64,000 nt of DNA from Sphingomonas sp. S2M10 (GTDB lineage: Bacteria > Pseudomonadota > Alphaproteobacteria > Sphingomonadales > Sphingomonadaceae): positions 1 through 64,000 of the forward strand of contig NZ_JAAILI010000026.1 of assembly GCF_012650175.1 (NCBI RefSeq), read 5' to 3'. Below, piece after piece: positions 34,655 through 42,724 of this stretch. Every line of letters begins with the position of its first letter. Positions within the stretch are counted from its first letter, which is position 1. Both the position numbers and the translations under genes were made by a program. Below the pieces are notes generated by a model that saw only the letters and a list, made by a program, of their open reading frames with translations, searched no databases and was not told the origin of the DNA.

Positions 34655-35587
34655 ATGGTCTGGATGCCGATGCTCGCCATGCTGATCGCCGCCGCGCCCG
34701 TGGATGCCGATCCGCAGCCGCGCGAGGAGCAGGTGCTCACCGTGCCCGGCTTCGCCGATTTCCTCGCGGTGGACGGCGACAGCGTCTGGGCGACCAACAA
34801 GGGCCGCGTCGAGCGCTGGTCGCGCGGCGGCAAGCGCGACGAAGTGGCGATGACACATCCGTGCGGCGCGATGGCGATCGCGGCAGGATCGCTATGGGTC
34901 GCCGATTGCAAGGACGGCACGCTCAACCGCATCGATCTCAAGACCGCCAGGCTGCTGGCGGCGATTCCCACCGGCATCGCCAATCCCAAGGGCGAGCTGA
35001 ACGTCGTCGCCGGCGCGGGATCGATCTGGGTGGCGAGCGACGATGCGGGCAAGATCGCCCGTATCGATCCAGGCGACAATCGCGTGGTTGCCTCGGTCGC
35101 GGTGGACCCCGGGACCCATTATCTCGCCTTCGGCTTCGACGCGCTCTGGGCGGTCAGCAGCGGCCAGCAGTCGCTCCAGCGCATCGACCCGGCGACCAAC
35201 CAGGTGTCCGGGCGCGTGAAACTCGGCAAACAGCCGGGCTTCCTCGCGGCCGGCGAGGGCGCGGTGTGGGTGCAGGAACAAGGCGACGGTACCCTCGCGC
35301 GGATCGATCCCGCGGCGATGACGGTGTCCGGCCGGGTCAAGGTCGGCGCGGACCTGCTCTATGGCGATATCGATACCGGCGGCGGCATGGTGTGGCTGCG
35401 CACCACCGCGGACCAGACCTTCGTGACAATCGATCCCAAGTCGCTCGCGATCCTCGGCCGATTGGGCAAGCCGAGCGGCAGCGGCGCGCTGCGCTTCGCC
35501 GGCACGGGCGTGTGGACCAGCGCGCACGATGTCCACACCCTGTCCTGGTGGAGCCTGGCGCCGACGACGGTCGCCACCGCGCGCTAA
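34655..35587 (+). CDS. secreted beta-propeller (YncE/SMP-30-like) protein
   Basis: A 310-residue protein starting with a short signal-like segment (MLAMLIAAAPVDA). It consists of six to seven repeats of about 40 residues built on the pattern S.W.A..D...IARIDP....V..V (for example GAGSIWVASDDAGKIARIDPGDNRVVASVAV and FDALWAVSSGQQSLQRIDPATNQVSGRV), typical of YncE/NHL-like propellers. No catalytic motif is evident, so a binding or scaffold role in the periplasm is likely. It is coupled to the desaturase gene and followed by a strong terminator. Confidence 0.8.
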   Translation: MVWMPMLAMLIAAAPVDADPQPREEQVLTVPGFADFLAVDGDSVWATNKGRVERWSRGGKRDEVAMTHPCGAMAIAAGSLWVADCKDGTLNRIDLKTARLLAAIPTGIANPKGELNVVAGAGSIWVASDDAGKIARIDPGDNRVVASVAVDPGTHYLAFGFDALWAVSSGQQSLQRIDPATNQVSGRVKLGKQPGFLAAGEGAVWVQEQGDGTLARIDPAAMTVSGRVKVGADLLYGDIDTGGGMVWLRTTADQTFVTIDPKSLAILGRLGKPSGSGALRFAGTGVWTSAHDVHTLSWWSLAPTTVATAR

Positions 35588-35608
35588 TGCGCTTCGCTTG
35601 ATCGGAAG

Positions 35609-35642
35609 ACGCCGCGCACCTTTCAGGGTGCGCGGCGTTTCG
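35609..35642 (+). terminator. strong rho-independent-type terminator
   Basis: ACGCCGCGCACC (35609-35620) pairs perfectly with GGTGCGCGGCGT (35627-35638) round a 6-base loop and is followed by T residues. It ends the desaturase/propeller unit. Confidence 0.85.
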
Positions 35643-35674
35643 CGTCTGTCCCCGCCCGGGATTGCTGCGATGCG

Positions 35675-35694
35675 GTACGTCAAACGCCCCATGG
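35675..35694 (+). promoter_or_regulatory. TACGTCAAACG motif, copy 3
   Basis: Identical over 20 bases to 32625-32644. It lies 88 bases before the GTG of the TonB receptor gene and just after the terminator, where the receptor promoter must lie. Confidence 0.5.
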
Positions 35695-35781
35695 CGGTGC
35701 ATCGGATTTCCCCAAAGTCTGCGGTCACAAGCCAGCCGCACAGCGTGGCGGCCAGGGACCAGACCAGAAAAGGGGGCTAGG

Positions 35782-38214
35782 GTGGCACGATCGATTTCCC
35801 GCGCGGCGCTGTTGGGTGCAACCGTTCTCGCAAGCTTCGGCGCGACCCGCGCGGCGGCGCAGACCGAAGGGGCCGGCGCCCCGGCGGTGCAGCAGACGGA
35901 GGACCAGGGCGGCAACGAGATCGTCGTCACCGGCAGCCGCCGCAGCGTCACCCTGCAGGATGCACCGATCAACATCAGCGCGGTTTCCGAAGAAACGCTC
36001 GCCCGCCAGCGCATCGACGATGTGCGCGGGCTCGCCGCCTTCACGCCCGGCCTCACCATTGTCGATACCGGCCCCGCGAGCACCGGCAACATCATCCTGC
36101 GCGGCATCGAGTCGGGGGATACCAGCGTCAACGGCGCGAACGGGAACGATGCGGTCGGCGTCTATCTGGGCGAGGTGCCGCTCTATCTCGACTTCAAGCT
36201 GATCGACATCGCGCGCGTCGAGACCTTGCTCGGGCCGCAGGGCACGCTTTACGGCCTCGGCACGCTGGCGGGCGCGGTGCGCTACATGCCCAACCGGCCC
36301 AACACCAGCCGCTTCTCGGTGGACCTGCACGGCCGCGGCTATGCCCAGTCACACAGCAGCGACTTCGGGCGGATCGGCGACGTGACGGTCAACCTGCCGA
36401 TCCTCACCGATCATATCGCGTTGCGATCGGTGGTCGGCTATTACGATAATCCCGGTTTCATCGATTACAACTACATGCTCCAGCGGCCCGGCATCTCGGA
36501 TGCCCAGCCGGTACGCGGCGCCACGGCGGCGCAGGGCTCGCTCGGCACGCAGGCGGACTATGCGGCGAATTTCAAGCGGCAGGACGACGTCAATTTCGAG
36601 CATACGTTCACCACGCGCAACACGCTGCTGCTCGAATATAATCCGAACGTGAAGGCGTTCCTCACCTATGCGCATCAGGACACCAAGACCAATGGCCGCC
36701 AGGCCAATGGCGCGGGCGTGCTGGGCACCGGCAGATATGAGGGGCCGTGGCGCTATCTCGAGCCGTTCCACCGCAAGGCGGATCTGTATTCGGCGGAATT
36801 CAACATCAACCTGTTCAACGTCGCGCAGCTGGTCAGCACGACGGCGTATACCGAGCAGCGGATCGTCAACACCGACGACAATACCGATCTGCTGCTGGAT
36901 CTGGACTATGGATATGAGGCGTTCCCGGCCTTCTCGTCCTTCGCCAACAATCATCGCAGCTACAAACAGTTCAACCAGGAGGTGCGGCTGGTCTCCTCGC
37001 ACGGCGGGCCGGTCAACTGGGTGATCGGCGGCTTCTACAACCGCCTGAAATATGCCAGCGACCGCCAGGAATACACGCCCGGCTTCGCGGCGTTCGCGGG
37101 CGTGAACCGGCCCGACGACCTCGAATATATCTCGTTCGTCAACACCAAGACCGTGGAGAAGGCGGTCTATGGCGAGGCGACGCTGCACGCCACCTCGGCC
37201 TGGCAGGTCACCGGCGGCCTGCGCTATTTCAAGTATGACGCGACCGCGACCGGCGGCACCGACACCCCGCTGTTCGGCGGCGGCCTTACCCGCACGCCCT
37301 ATCCGCTGATCCAGTTCGCGCCGAGCCGGGTCCGCTCCGGCAGCACCGGCGACGACGGCGTCGTGTGGAAGGCAAATACCTCGTACAAGTTCAGCCCGGA
37401 TCTGCTCGTCTACGGGACCTACAGCACCGGCTACCGGATCGGCGGCGTCAACCGCGTCGCGCCCTGCGTGGTGCCGCTGCCGCCCGGGCAGAATGTCTGC
37501 GCGCTGCCCAACGAACTGGTCTACGGGCCGGACAAGACGCGCAACATGGAAGTCGGCGTCCGCGCCTCGCTGTTCGACAAGCGGCTGCAGTTCACCGTCG
37601 ACGCCTATCGGGTCACGTGGAGCGGCGTGCAGGTGCCCAGCCAGACCGTCAACGGCGCGGTCGGCATCACCACAAACGCCGGCGCCGCCGAATCGAAGGG
37701 CATCGAATTCTCCGGCACCTTCAAGGTCTTGCCGCGGCTCTCCGTGCAGGGGACCTATTCCTATATCGATGCGCGCCTGACGGAGGATGTCGTCGGCCTC
37801 GTCGTCAGCCAGGGGGTTCGCTACGACGCGGCCGATGGCGACCGGCTGCCCGGATCGGCCAGGCATTCGGGCAGCGCGCAGCTGACCTATACCTACCCGC
37901 TACCCCATGGCGGCGAGATCGAGGCGAACTGGGCCGCCACCTATACCGGCGACATCTATTCGCGCGTCGGCCTGCGCGGCAACGGCGAGGCGATTCCGGA
38001 CTATATGACCCACCGTGCCTCGCTGAGCTATCGCGGCGATCGGTTCGAGGTCGGGCTGTTCGCCGACAACATCTTCAACAAATATGCCTATACCTCGGTG
38101 AGCAACGATCTCAGCTCGTACAACCAGGCGCGCACGGGGGTGGTCGAGCGCTATTACGCCCGCTCGGTCCTGACCCCGCGGCGCGTCGGCATCGACTTCC
38201 GCATTCATTACTGA
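35782..38214 (+). CDS. TonB-dependent receptor
   Basis: An 810-residue outer-membrane receptor. Signal peptide ends TRAAAQ; the TonB box is IVVTGSRRS; the plug has LQDAPINISAVSEETLARQRIDDVRGLAAFTPGL and the YGLGTLAGAVRYMPNRP region typical of the CirA/IroN-like, lipid- or aromatic-associated receptors of sphingomonads. The barrel ends in GIDFRIHY with a terminal aromatic. The GTG at 35782 is chosen because AGGGGGCTAGG precedes it and a signal peptide follows; no in-frame ATG fits. The downstream ferredoxin gene lies beyond a hairpin. Ligand unknown; neighbouring desaturase genes suggest a hydrophobic compound, which is inference. Confidence 0.91.
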   Translation: MARSISRAALLGATVLASFGATRAAAQTEGAGAPAVQQTEDQGGNEIVVTGSRRSVTLQDAPINISAVSEETLARQRIDDVRGLAAFTPGLTIVDTGPASTGNIILRGIESGDTSVNGANGNDAVGVYLGEVPLYLDFKLIDIARVETLLGPQGTLYGLGTLAGAVRYMPNRPNTSRFSVDLHGRGYAQSHSSDFGRIGDVTVNLPILTDHIALRSVVGYYDNPGFIDYNYMLQRPGISDAQPVRGATAAQGSLGTQADYAANFKRQDDVNFEHTFTTRNTLLLEYNPNVKAFLTYAHQDTKTNGRQANGAGVLGTGRYEGPWRYLEPFHRKADLYSAEFNINLFNVAQLVSTTAYTEQRIVNTDDNTDLLLDLDYGYEAFPAFSSFANNHRSYKQFNQEVRLVSSHGGPVNWVIGGFYNRLKYASDRQEYTPGFAAFAGVNRPDDLEYISFVNTKTVEKAVYGEATLHATSAWQVTGGLRYFKYDATATGGTDTPLFGGGLTRTPYPLIQFAPSRVRSGSTGDDGVVWKANTSYKFSPDLLVYGTYSTGYRIGGVNRVAPCVVPLPPGQNVCALPNELVYGPDKTRNMEVGVRASLFDKRLQFTVDAYRVTWSGVQVPSQTVNGAVGITTNAGAAESKGIEFSGTFKVLPRLSVQGTYSYIDARLTEDVVGLVVSQGVRYDAADGDRLPGSARHSGSAQLTYTYPLPHGGEIEANWAATYTGDIYSRVGLRGNGEAIPDYMTHRASLSYRGDRFEVGLFADNIFNKYAYTSVSNDLSSYNQARTGVVERYYARSVLTPRRVGIDFRIHY

Positions 38215-38251
38215 ACCGCGCCGCCGGGCGGCGGTGCATCCTTTCCACCCG

Positions 38252-38280
38252 CGGGAGGCGCCTCGACGCGCCTCCCGTTC
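38252..38280 (+). terminator. hairpin between TonB receptor and ferredoxin genes
   Basis: CGGGAGGCGC (38252-38261) pairs with GCGCCTCCCG (38268-38277) round a 6-base loop, followed by TTCC. The weak T-tract suggests partial termination or mRNA stabilisation rather than a full stop. Confidence 0.6.
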
Positions 38281-38301
38281 CCCTTCGTTCAAGGTGAAGA
38301 C

Positions 38302-38622
38302 ATGTTGAAACTTCTGGTGACCCCGCCTGCCGGTGCGCAGACGGCGGTCGAGGCGCAGGACGGGCTGAGCGTCATGGAAATCATCCGCGATGCCGGGTTC
38401 GAATCGCTGCCGGCCTTCTGCGGCGGCTGCTGTTCGTGCGCGACCTGCCATGTCTATGTCGATCCGGCCTTCGCAGACCGGCTGCCGCCGATCAGCGAGG
38501 ACGAGGATGCGCTGCTCGACGGCGCCAGCCAGCGCCGTGCGACCTCGCGGCTGTCCTGCCAGATCGCCTTCGGCCCCGCGCTGGACGGTCTGGGGGTGGA
38601 AATCGCACCCGATCTCGGCTGA
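38302..38622 (+). CDS. [2Fe-2S] ferredoxin, adrenodoxin type
   Basis: A 106-residue electron carrier. Cluster ligands are visible as C-x5-C-x2-C in FCGGCCSCATCHVYV and the fourth in SRLSCQI, with the acidic ISEDEDALLDGA helix that docks to reductase or P450 partners. This type donates electrons to cytochromes P450 and Rieske oxygenases; no partner is encoded next to it. GGTGAAG precedes the ATG. Being downstream of the receptor it may serve catabolism of the imported compound, or supply the membrane hydroxylases nearby. Confidence 0.93.
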   Translation: MLKLLVTPPAGAQTAVEAQDGLSVMEIIRDAGFESLPAFCGGCCSCATCHVYVDPAFADRLPPISEDEDALLDGASQRRATSRLSCQIAFGPALDGLGVEIAPDLG

Positions 38623-38636
38623 CCACGGGGCCGTCT

Positions 38637-39488
38637 TCAGTGCAGCACGGCCTCCAGATGGCGTAGCTTGTCCGGGTTTCGCATCACATAGACGGCGCGG
38701 ATCCTGCCATCGTCGATAAGCAGCGCGGTGGTCTGCAACAGCCCGTCCGGCTCGCGCGTGATGAAGCCGGGCAGGCCGTTGACATAGGCGGTACGGAGCA
38801 GCGTGCTGCTGCGCCCGCGCATCAGCCGGGCGATGGCGGCGAAACTGCGGGTGACCTCGCCAAGTCCGCGCATCACCCGCCCGGCGGCTGGACGCTTGCC
38901 GCCGCCGTCGGAATGCAGGGTGACATCGGCCGCCAGCATCGCGCCCAGCCGCGCGATGTCGCCCTCGCGCGACGCGGCGAAAAAGGCCTCGGCGATCGCC
39001 AGGCCGTGCCCGCGCTCTATCGGGAAGCGCGGGCGTTCGGCACGGACATGCGTGCGGGCGCGGGCGGCAAGCTGGCGGCACGCTGCGGGGGCGCGTCCCA
39101 GGCTCTCCGCGATCGTCTCGAAGCTCTCATCGAAGACGTCGTGGAGCAGGAACGCCGCGCGCTCGAGCGGGGAAAGCCGCTCCAACGCCAGCAGCAGCGG
39201 CAGCGTCACGTCTTCCGCCATCTCCGGCTCGACCAGCGGATCGGGCAACCAAGGCCCGAAATAGCCCGCTCGCCGCACCCGCGCCGACTTGAGCAGATCC
39301 AGGCACAGGCGGGTGACGATGCGGCGCAGAAATGCCTCGGGCATGCGCACCGCCGCGCGGTCCTCGGCGCTCCAGCGCAGCCACGCCTCCTGCACCACAT
39401 CTTCGGCATCGGCGAGCGAGCCGAGCATGCGGTAGGCGAGGCGGAGCAGCACCGGCCGGAGCGCGTCGAAGGCGGCGGCGTTGCTCAT
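38637..39488 (-). CDS. ECF41-family RNA polymerase sigma factor
   Basis: A 283-residue extracytoplasmic-function sigma factor: region 2 (LRLAYRMLGSLADAEDVVQEAWLRW), region 4 (LSPLERAAFLLHDVFDESFETIAESLGRAPAACRQLAARAR) and a C-terminal SnoaL-like extension (LHSDGGGKRPAAGRVMRG, FITREPDGLLQTTALLIDDGRI). The DGGGK motif and C-terminal domain define ECF41, in which the extension controls activity in place of a separate anti-sigma factor. Its ATG overlaps the stop of the carboxymuconolactone-decarboxylase-like gene, the standard ECF41 partner. The pair is preceded by a canonical ECF41 promoter, indicating autoregulation. Confidence 0.94.
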   Translation of the reverse strand: MSNAAAFDALRPVLLRLAYRMLGSLADAEDVVQEAWLRWSAEDRAAVRMPEAFLRRIVTRLCLDLLKSARVRRAGYFGPWLPDPLVEPEMAEDVTLPLLLALERLSPLERAAFLLHDVFDESFETIAESLGRAPAACRQLAARARTHVRAERPRFPIERGHGLAIAEAFFAASREGDIARLGAMLAADVTLHSDGGGKRPAAGRVMRGLGEVTRSFAAIARLMRGRSSTLLRTAYVNGLPGFITREPDGLLQTTALLIDDGRIRAVYVMRNPDKLRHLEAVLH

Positions 39489-39940
39489 GCCTTCCAGCCG
39501 AGCTCCGGCATGAACAGGTCAAAGCCGATGGCGAGGCGATTCCAGCCGTTGATCACAATGATCGCCAGCGTCAGCTGCACCTGTTCTTCCTTGCTGAATT
39601 CGGCGGCGAGCGCGTCATAGACCGGCCCGGGCGCGCGCTTTTCCGCAATGCGGGTGAGGTGATCGACCCAGGCGAGTGCGGCACGTTCGCGGGGCGTGTA
39701 GCAGGGGGCTTCCTCCCAGGCGGGCAGCAGGGCGATGCGCTGTTCGCTCTCGCCCGCGCGCCGCGCCTCGTAGCTGTGCATGTTGAGGCAGTTGGCGCAG
39801 GCGTTGATCTGCGAGGCGCGCAGCTTCACCAGTTCCAGCAGCGAGTCCTCCAGGCCGCTCTGCGCAACCAGGGTGGAGAAATCCAGCCATGCCTTCAGCA
39901 GATCCGGGGCGGCGGCATAGGGGTTGGTACGTCCGGTCAT
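39485..39940 (-). CDS. AhpD-like carboxymuconolactone decarboxylase family protein
   Basis: A 151-residue all-helical protein with the AhpD-type redox motif CANCLNMH (CxxC-x3-H) inside LVKLRASQINACANCLNMHSYEARRAGE. Members of this family next to ECF41 sigma factors are thought to act in peroxide or aldehyde stress. The ATG at 39940 starts the conserved region (AAAPDLLKAWLDFS); an upstream start is possible but would overlap nothing helpful. First gene of the two-gene ECF41 unit. Confidence 0.92.
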   Translation of the reverse strand: MTGRTNPYAAAPDLLKAWLDFSTLVAQSGLEDSLLELVKLRASQINACANCLNMHSYEARRAGESEQRIALLPAWEEAPCYTPRERAALAWVDHLTRIAEKRAPGPVYDALAAEFSKEEQVQLTLAIIVINGWNRLAIGFDLFMPELGWKA

Positions 39941-39976
39941 GATCGCAGGTCCTTCTGTTCGGGGAACTGCGAGCAT

Positions 39977-40003
39977 GACGAGGCGGCAGCGGGGGATGTG
40001 ACA
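39977..40003 (-). promoter_or_regulatory. ECF41-type promoter
   Basis: TGTCACA (39997-40003, minus strand) is followed after exactly 16 bases by CGTC (39977-39980), the published consensus for ECF41 target promoters. It lies 36 bases before the AhpD-like gene. Confidence 0.85.
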
Positions 40004-40036
40004 TGCCGTGGCGAAAAATATCCTCGGCGACGGGCT

Positions 40037-41194
40037 TCAGAACGGCAAGTGCGCGGCCTTGGGGTTCGGCGGCGGCGCGAGATAGGATCCGAGCGCGCTG
40101 TCGCACAGGCTGTAGCCGTGATTGGCGAGCCGTGCGAACGCCTTGAGCCCGAGCGACCAGAGCCGGACGCTTTCGTCCTGCGCGGCCGCCACGTCCGCGG
40201 CGCTCGGCAGCTGCACGCTGGGGTGGGAATAGTCGGCGGCGGTGTTGCGCAGCGGCCAATAGCCGACGCGCCGCTGGTTCAGCTTCGCCAGCAGCATCAG
40301 CGGGCGCTGGCGGTTGTTCTCCGCCTGGCGGTGGATCATGTTGATCACCCGCAGCAGCAGGCTGAACCAGTCGGTGGGATGATGCGCCTCGTCGAAATGC
40401 CCGCCGGCATTGCTGACGAGCAGCGTGCCATAGCGCTTCCAGATCGGCTCCAGCCCCATATTGTCGTAGATGCCGCCATCGGCGAGCAGCGCGCGTTCGA
40501 GAAACTGGCCGCCATGCTTGTCCGCGCCCGGCGTGGGGATCCAGCGCTGGCCGCGCAGATCGATCTCGATCGGGCAGAAGAAGGGCGGGAAGGCGGAGGA
40601 GGCCGCGACCACGCGCGACAGCGGCAGGGTGGGACGGTCGATCCGCCCCACACGATAATCGGCGGCATAGGGGCGGGCGAAGCGCCAGAGCGAGTTGAGT
40701 TCGTAATTGGTCGCCAGGATCACGAAGCGCGGCGCGGTGCCGGGGCTTTCCTCGGGCAGGTCCTGCAGCGTCGCGCCGTGGAACAGATGCCTGTCATAGC
40801 CGCCCGCCACGCCGTCCGCAGCCGAGCGGAACGGCAGCAGCAGCCCGAGCAGCCCTTGCGTCACGTCCAAGTTCACTTCGGTAAGAAAGGCGTGCAGCGG
40901 CTGCACGATCACCGCATCGAAATTGGTCGCCACGCCGTTCGCATCGAAGGCGAGCTTGTGCCAGTTGCACCCCAGAAACCCGGCGGTGATCGAGCCGCCG
41001 GAGACGCTGGTCACCCGCGAGAGGCGGGGCAGCCAGCCCAGCTCGTTCAGCCGGACGAGCGCGCCGACATGATAGGCGGCGGCCTTGTAGCCGCCGCCCG
41101 ACAGCGCAAGGCCGACCCCGTCCGCATCATAATCGGGTGAATTGAACAGCTGATCGACATCGCCGTCTTCGGTTCCCGCGAACTGGTCTGCCAT
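40037..41194 (-). CDS. patatin-like phospholipase
   Basis: A 385-residue serine lipase of the patatin/cPLA2 fold. The oxyanion loop GGGYKAAAYHVG is at 33-44, the nucleophile Ser65 in SVSGGS (the cPLA2-like SGGS form rather than GTSAG), and the catalytic Asp239 in ADGGIYDNMG. No signal peptide or membrane helix. Patatin proteins cleave fatty acyl chains from membrane phospholipids and serve as effectors in secretion systems and in some phage-defence systems. It is the last gene of the five-gene cluster, 42 bases after the amidase gene. The acidic N-terminal 20 residues resemble no targeting signal. Confidence 0.9.
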   Translation of the reverse strand: MADQFAGTEDGDVDQLFNSPDYDADGVGLALSGGGYKAAAYHVGALVRLNELGWLPRLSRVTSVSGGSITAGFLGCNWHKLAFDANGVATNFDAVIVQPLHAFLTEVNLDVTQGLLGLLLPFRSAADGVAGGYDRHLFHGATLQDLPEESPGTAPRFVILATNYELNSLWRFARPYAADYRVGRIDRPTLPLSRVVAASSAFPPFFCPIEIDLRGQRWIPTPGADKHGGQFLERALLADGGIYDNMGLEPIWKRYGTLLVSNAGGHFDEAHHPTDWFSLLLRVINMIHRQAENNRQRPLMLLAKLNQRRVGYWPLRNTAADYSHPSVQLPSAADVAAAQDESVRLWSLGLKAFARLANHGYSLCDSALGSYLAPPPNPKAAHLPF

Positions 41195-41236
41195 GGCATG
41201 CTCCTGCGTGGTCGGCGTGGTATCAAATGCGGCGGA

Positions 41237-41917
41237 TCACTCCGGCTCGCCCACATCGTCATTGTGGTCGGCGATGATCTCCGGGTGCTCGGGCGCGGCG
41301 GCCAGCGGCCGGTCGGCAAGCGCCTTCACTGCCGGGTGATCGGGGTTGCTCAGGCGGCCCTTCGCATCGAACTCGGCGGCGAGGATGTAGGCGGATTCGA
41401 GCGCCGAATAGCCGGGATCCCAGTGCGAATTGTTCGGCACCTGCGAATGGCCGTAATGCCCGCCCTGCTTGTCGAAGATCGCCTGGTCGCGGGCATGGCC
41501 GCCGGGATCGCGCCCCTTCACGCCCGGCTTGGGCGGACCCGCCGGCCATTTGCGCGGGATGGCATGGGTTTCCTCCAGCCAGCGGCACAGCCGCGCGACA
41601 TTGGCGAGCGCGCGCGGGTTCTTGTTCGCGCCGGCGAAGCCGACCAGCTCGATCTGCAGCGCGCTGTCCCGATTGGTTTCCGGCGTGCCCGCCGGGTGGC
41701 GCAGCGCCCGGGCGGCGGTGCCGGTGTCGATATGCTGGTAGATCTTCACCGCATCGACGGTGAAGTGCGGATCCGCCTTCTTGGTGCGGAAGGCATCGAA
41801 CGCCGCCTGCGCGCCACTACCCTCGGTGGTGTGGTGGACGATCTTGTAGGGCCCGCCGAGAAACGAACCGGAGGTGCCGCTGATCGGCATCTGTTCGGCA
41901 AAGGGGCATTTCGCCAT
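41237..41917 (-). CDS. PGRP/Amidase_2-type N-acetylmuramoyl-L-alanine amidase
   Basis: A 226-residue zinc amidase of the Amidase_2 type. Candidate zinc ligands and catalytic residues are H28/H29 in KIVHHTTEG, H157 in GHSQVPNNSHWDPG, D167, and E90 in LQIELVGFAG, which matches the invariant core. These enzymes cut the amide between muramic acid and the stem peptide of peptidoglycan. There is no signal peptide, so it cannot reach its own periplasm by Sec. This makes it either a delivered effector or an enzyme acting on internalised substrate. It lies 3 bases after the unknown gene and 42 before the patatin gene. Confidence 0.87.
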   Translation of the reverse strand: MAKCPFAEQMPISGTSGSFLGGPYKIVHHTTEGSGAQAAFDAFRTKKADPHFTVDAVKIYQHIDTGTAARALRHPAGTPETNRDSALQIELVGFAGANKNPRALANVARLCRWLEETHAIPRKWPAGPPKPGVKGRDPGGHARDQAIFDKQGGHYGHSQVPNNSHWDPGYSALESAYILAAEFDAKGRLSNPDHPAVKALADRPLAAAPEHPEIIADHNDDVGEPE

Positions 41918-41920
41918 GGA

Positions 41921-42703
41921 TCAGGCCTCCACCGGGCCGAGATCCGCCTCGGCGATCATCGACACGCGATAGGCCTGCACCTTGGCGGCGAGCTGCGCGC
42001 GAATGCCGCTCAGCGCATCCTGCGCGATCGAAAGCTGGCCCAGGCTGCGGCGCACCGAGGCGCGGTTCTTGTGGATCTTGAAGAACAGCAGCTGGGTGAT
42101 GACCTCGTCCGCCACCAGCCCGAACGCCGCCATCTCGGCAAGCAGCCCGTTATCGGCACCATTGCGGACATAGGTGAACTGGAAGCGACCGATCTTCTGC
42201 CGGGTGCTGCGCTTGTTGAACAGCGTGATGAAGGGCGCGCTGGTGTTCATCTGGTAGAGCCCGTCGAGCACCGCCAGCACCGCCTGCGCCGCGCCGGCGA
42301 TGGGGGCGAGAAAGGCGGTGATCACCCCGGTGATCGCGTGGTGGACGTCGAACCCGTCGCCCTTCACGTCGAGTTCCGACGTGTCGCGCTGCTGCACCAT
42401 CCAGCCCAGCTGGATCAGCCGGCGGAAATAGGCGTCGAAGAACAGCATCGGATCGGCGTCCGCGCCCACTTCCTTCAGCGCGGCAAGCTGCGCGAACAGC
42501 GCGCTGTCCGCAATCGCCTGGCGAAACTCGGCATCGACGCCGGTGCCGAACGACACGACGTCGGAACCGATCACCACGGCCTGTTCCTTGTCCGCATCGA
42601 AATCCGGCAGGCCGCCGCCGGTCGGGGCATCGGCGGCGAACGCCTCGATCGCAGGCAGCTCGGTCGTCGCGATCACGTCGCGTGCGTCATGAATGGTCGG
42701 CAT
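41921..42703 (-). CDS. unknown protein with long hydrophobic segment (enzyme cassette)
   Basis: A 260-residue protein that I do not recognise. Residues 1-45 are acidic and Ala/Gly-rich. Residues 60-115 look helical (DAEFRQAIADSALFAQLAAL, FFDAYFRRLIQLGWMVQQR). Residues 125-155 form a nearly uncharged hydrophobic stretch (GVITAFLAPIAGAAQAVLAV and on) that could insert in a membrane or form a buried hairpin. The rest is basic and helical (FFKIHKNRASVRRSLGQLS). The profile is compatible with a pore former or a structural carrier, but also with a soluble helical bundle. It sits between the MBL and amidase genes with 21 and 3 base gaps, so co-expression is certain enough. Confidence 0.75.
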   Translation of the reverse strand: MPTIHDARDVIATTELPAIEAFAADAPTGGGLPDFDADKEQAVVIGSDVVSFGTGVDAEFRQAIADSALFAQLAALKEVGADADPMLFFDAYFRRLIQLGWMVQQRDTSELDVKGDGFDVHHAITGVITAFLAPIAGAAQAVLAVLDGLYQMNTSAPFITLFNKRSTRQKIGRFQFTYVRNGADNGLLAEMAAFGLVADEVITQLLFFKIHKNRASVRRSLGQLSIAQDALSGIRAQLAAKVQAYRVSMIAEADLGPVEA

Positions 42704-42724
42704 CAGACTACCCCTCCTTGATCC

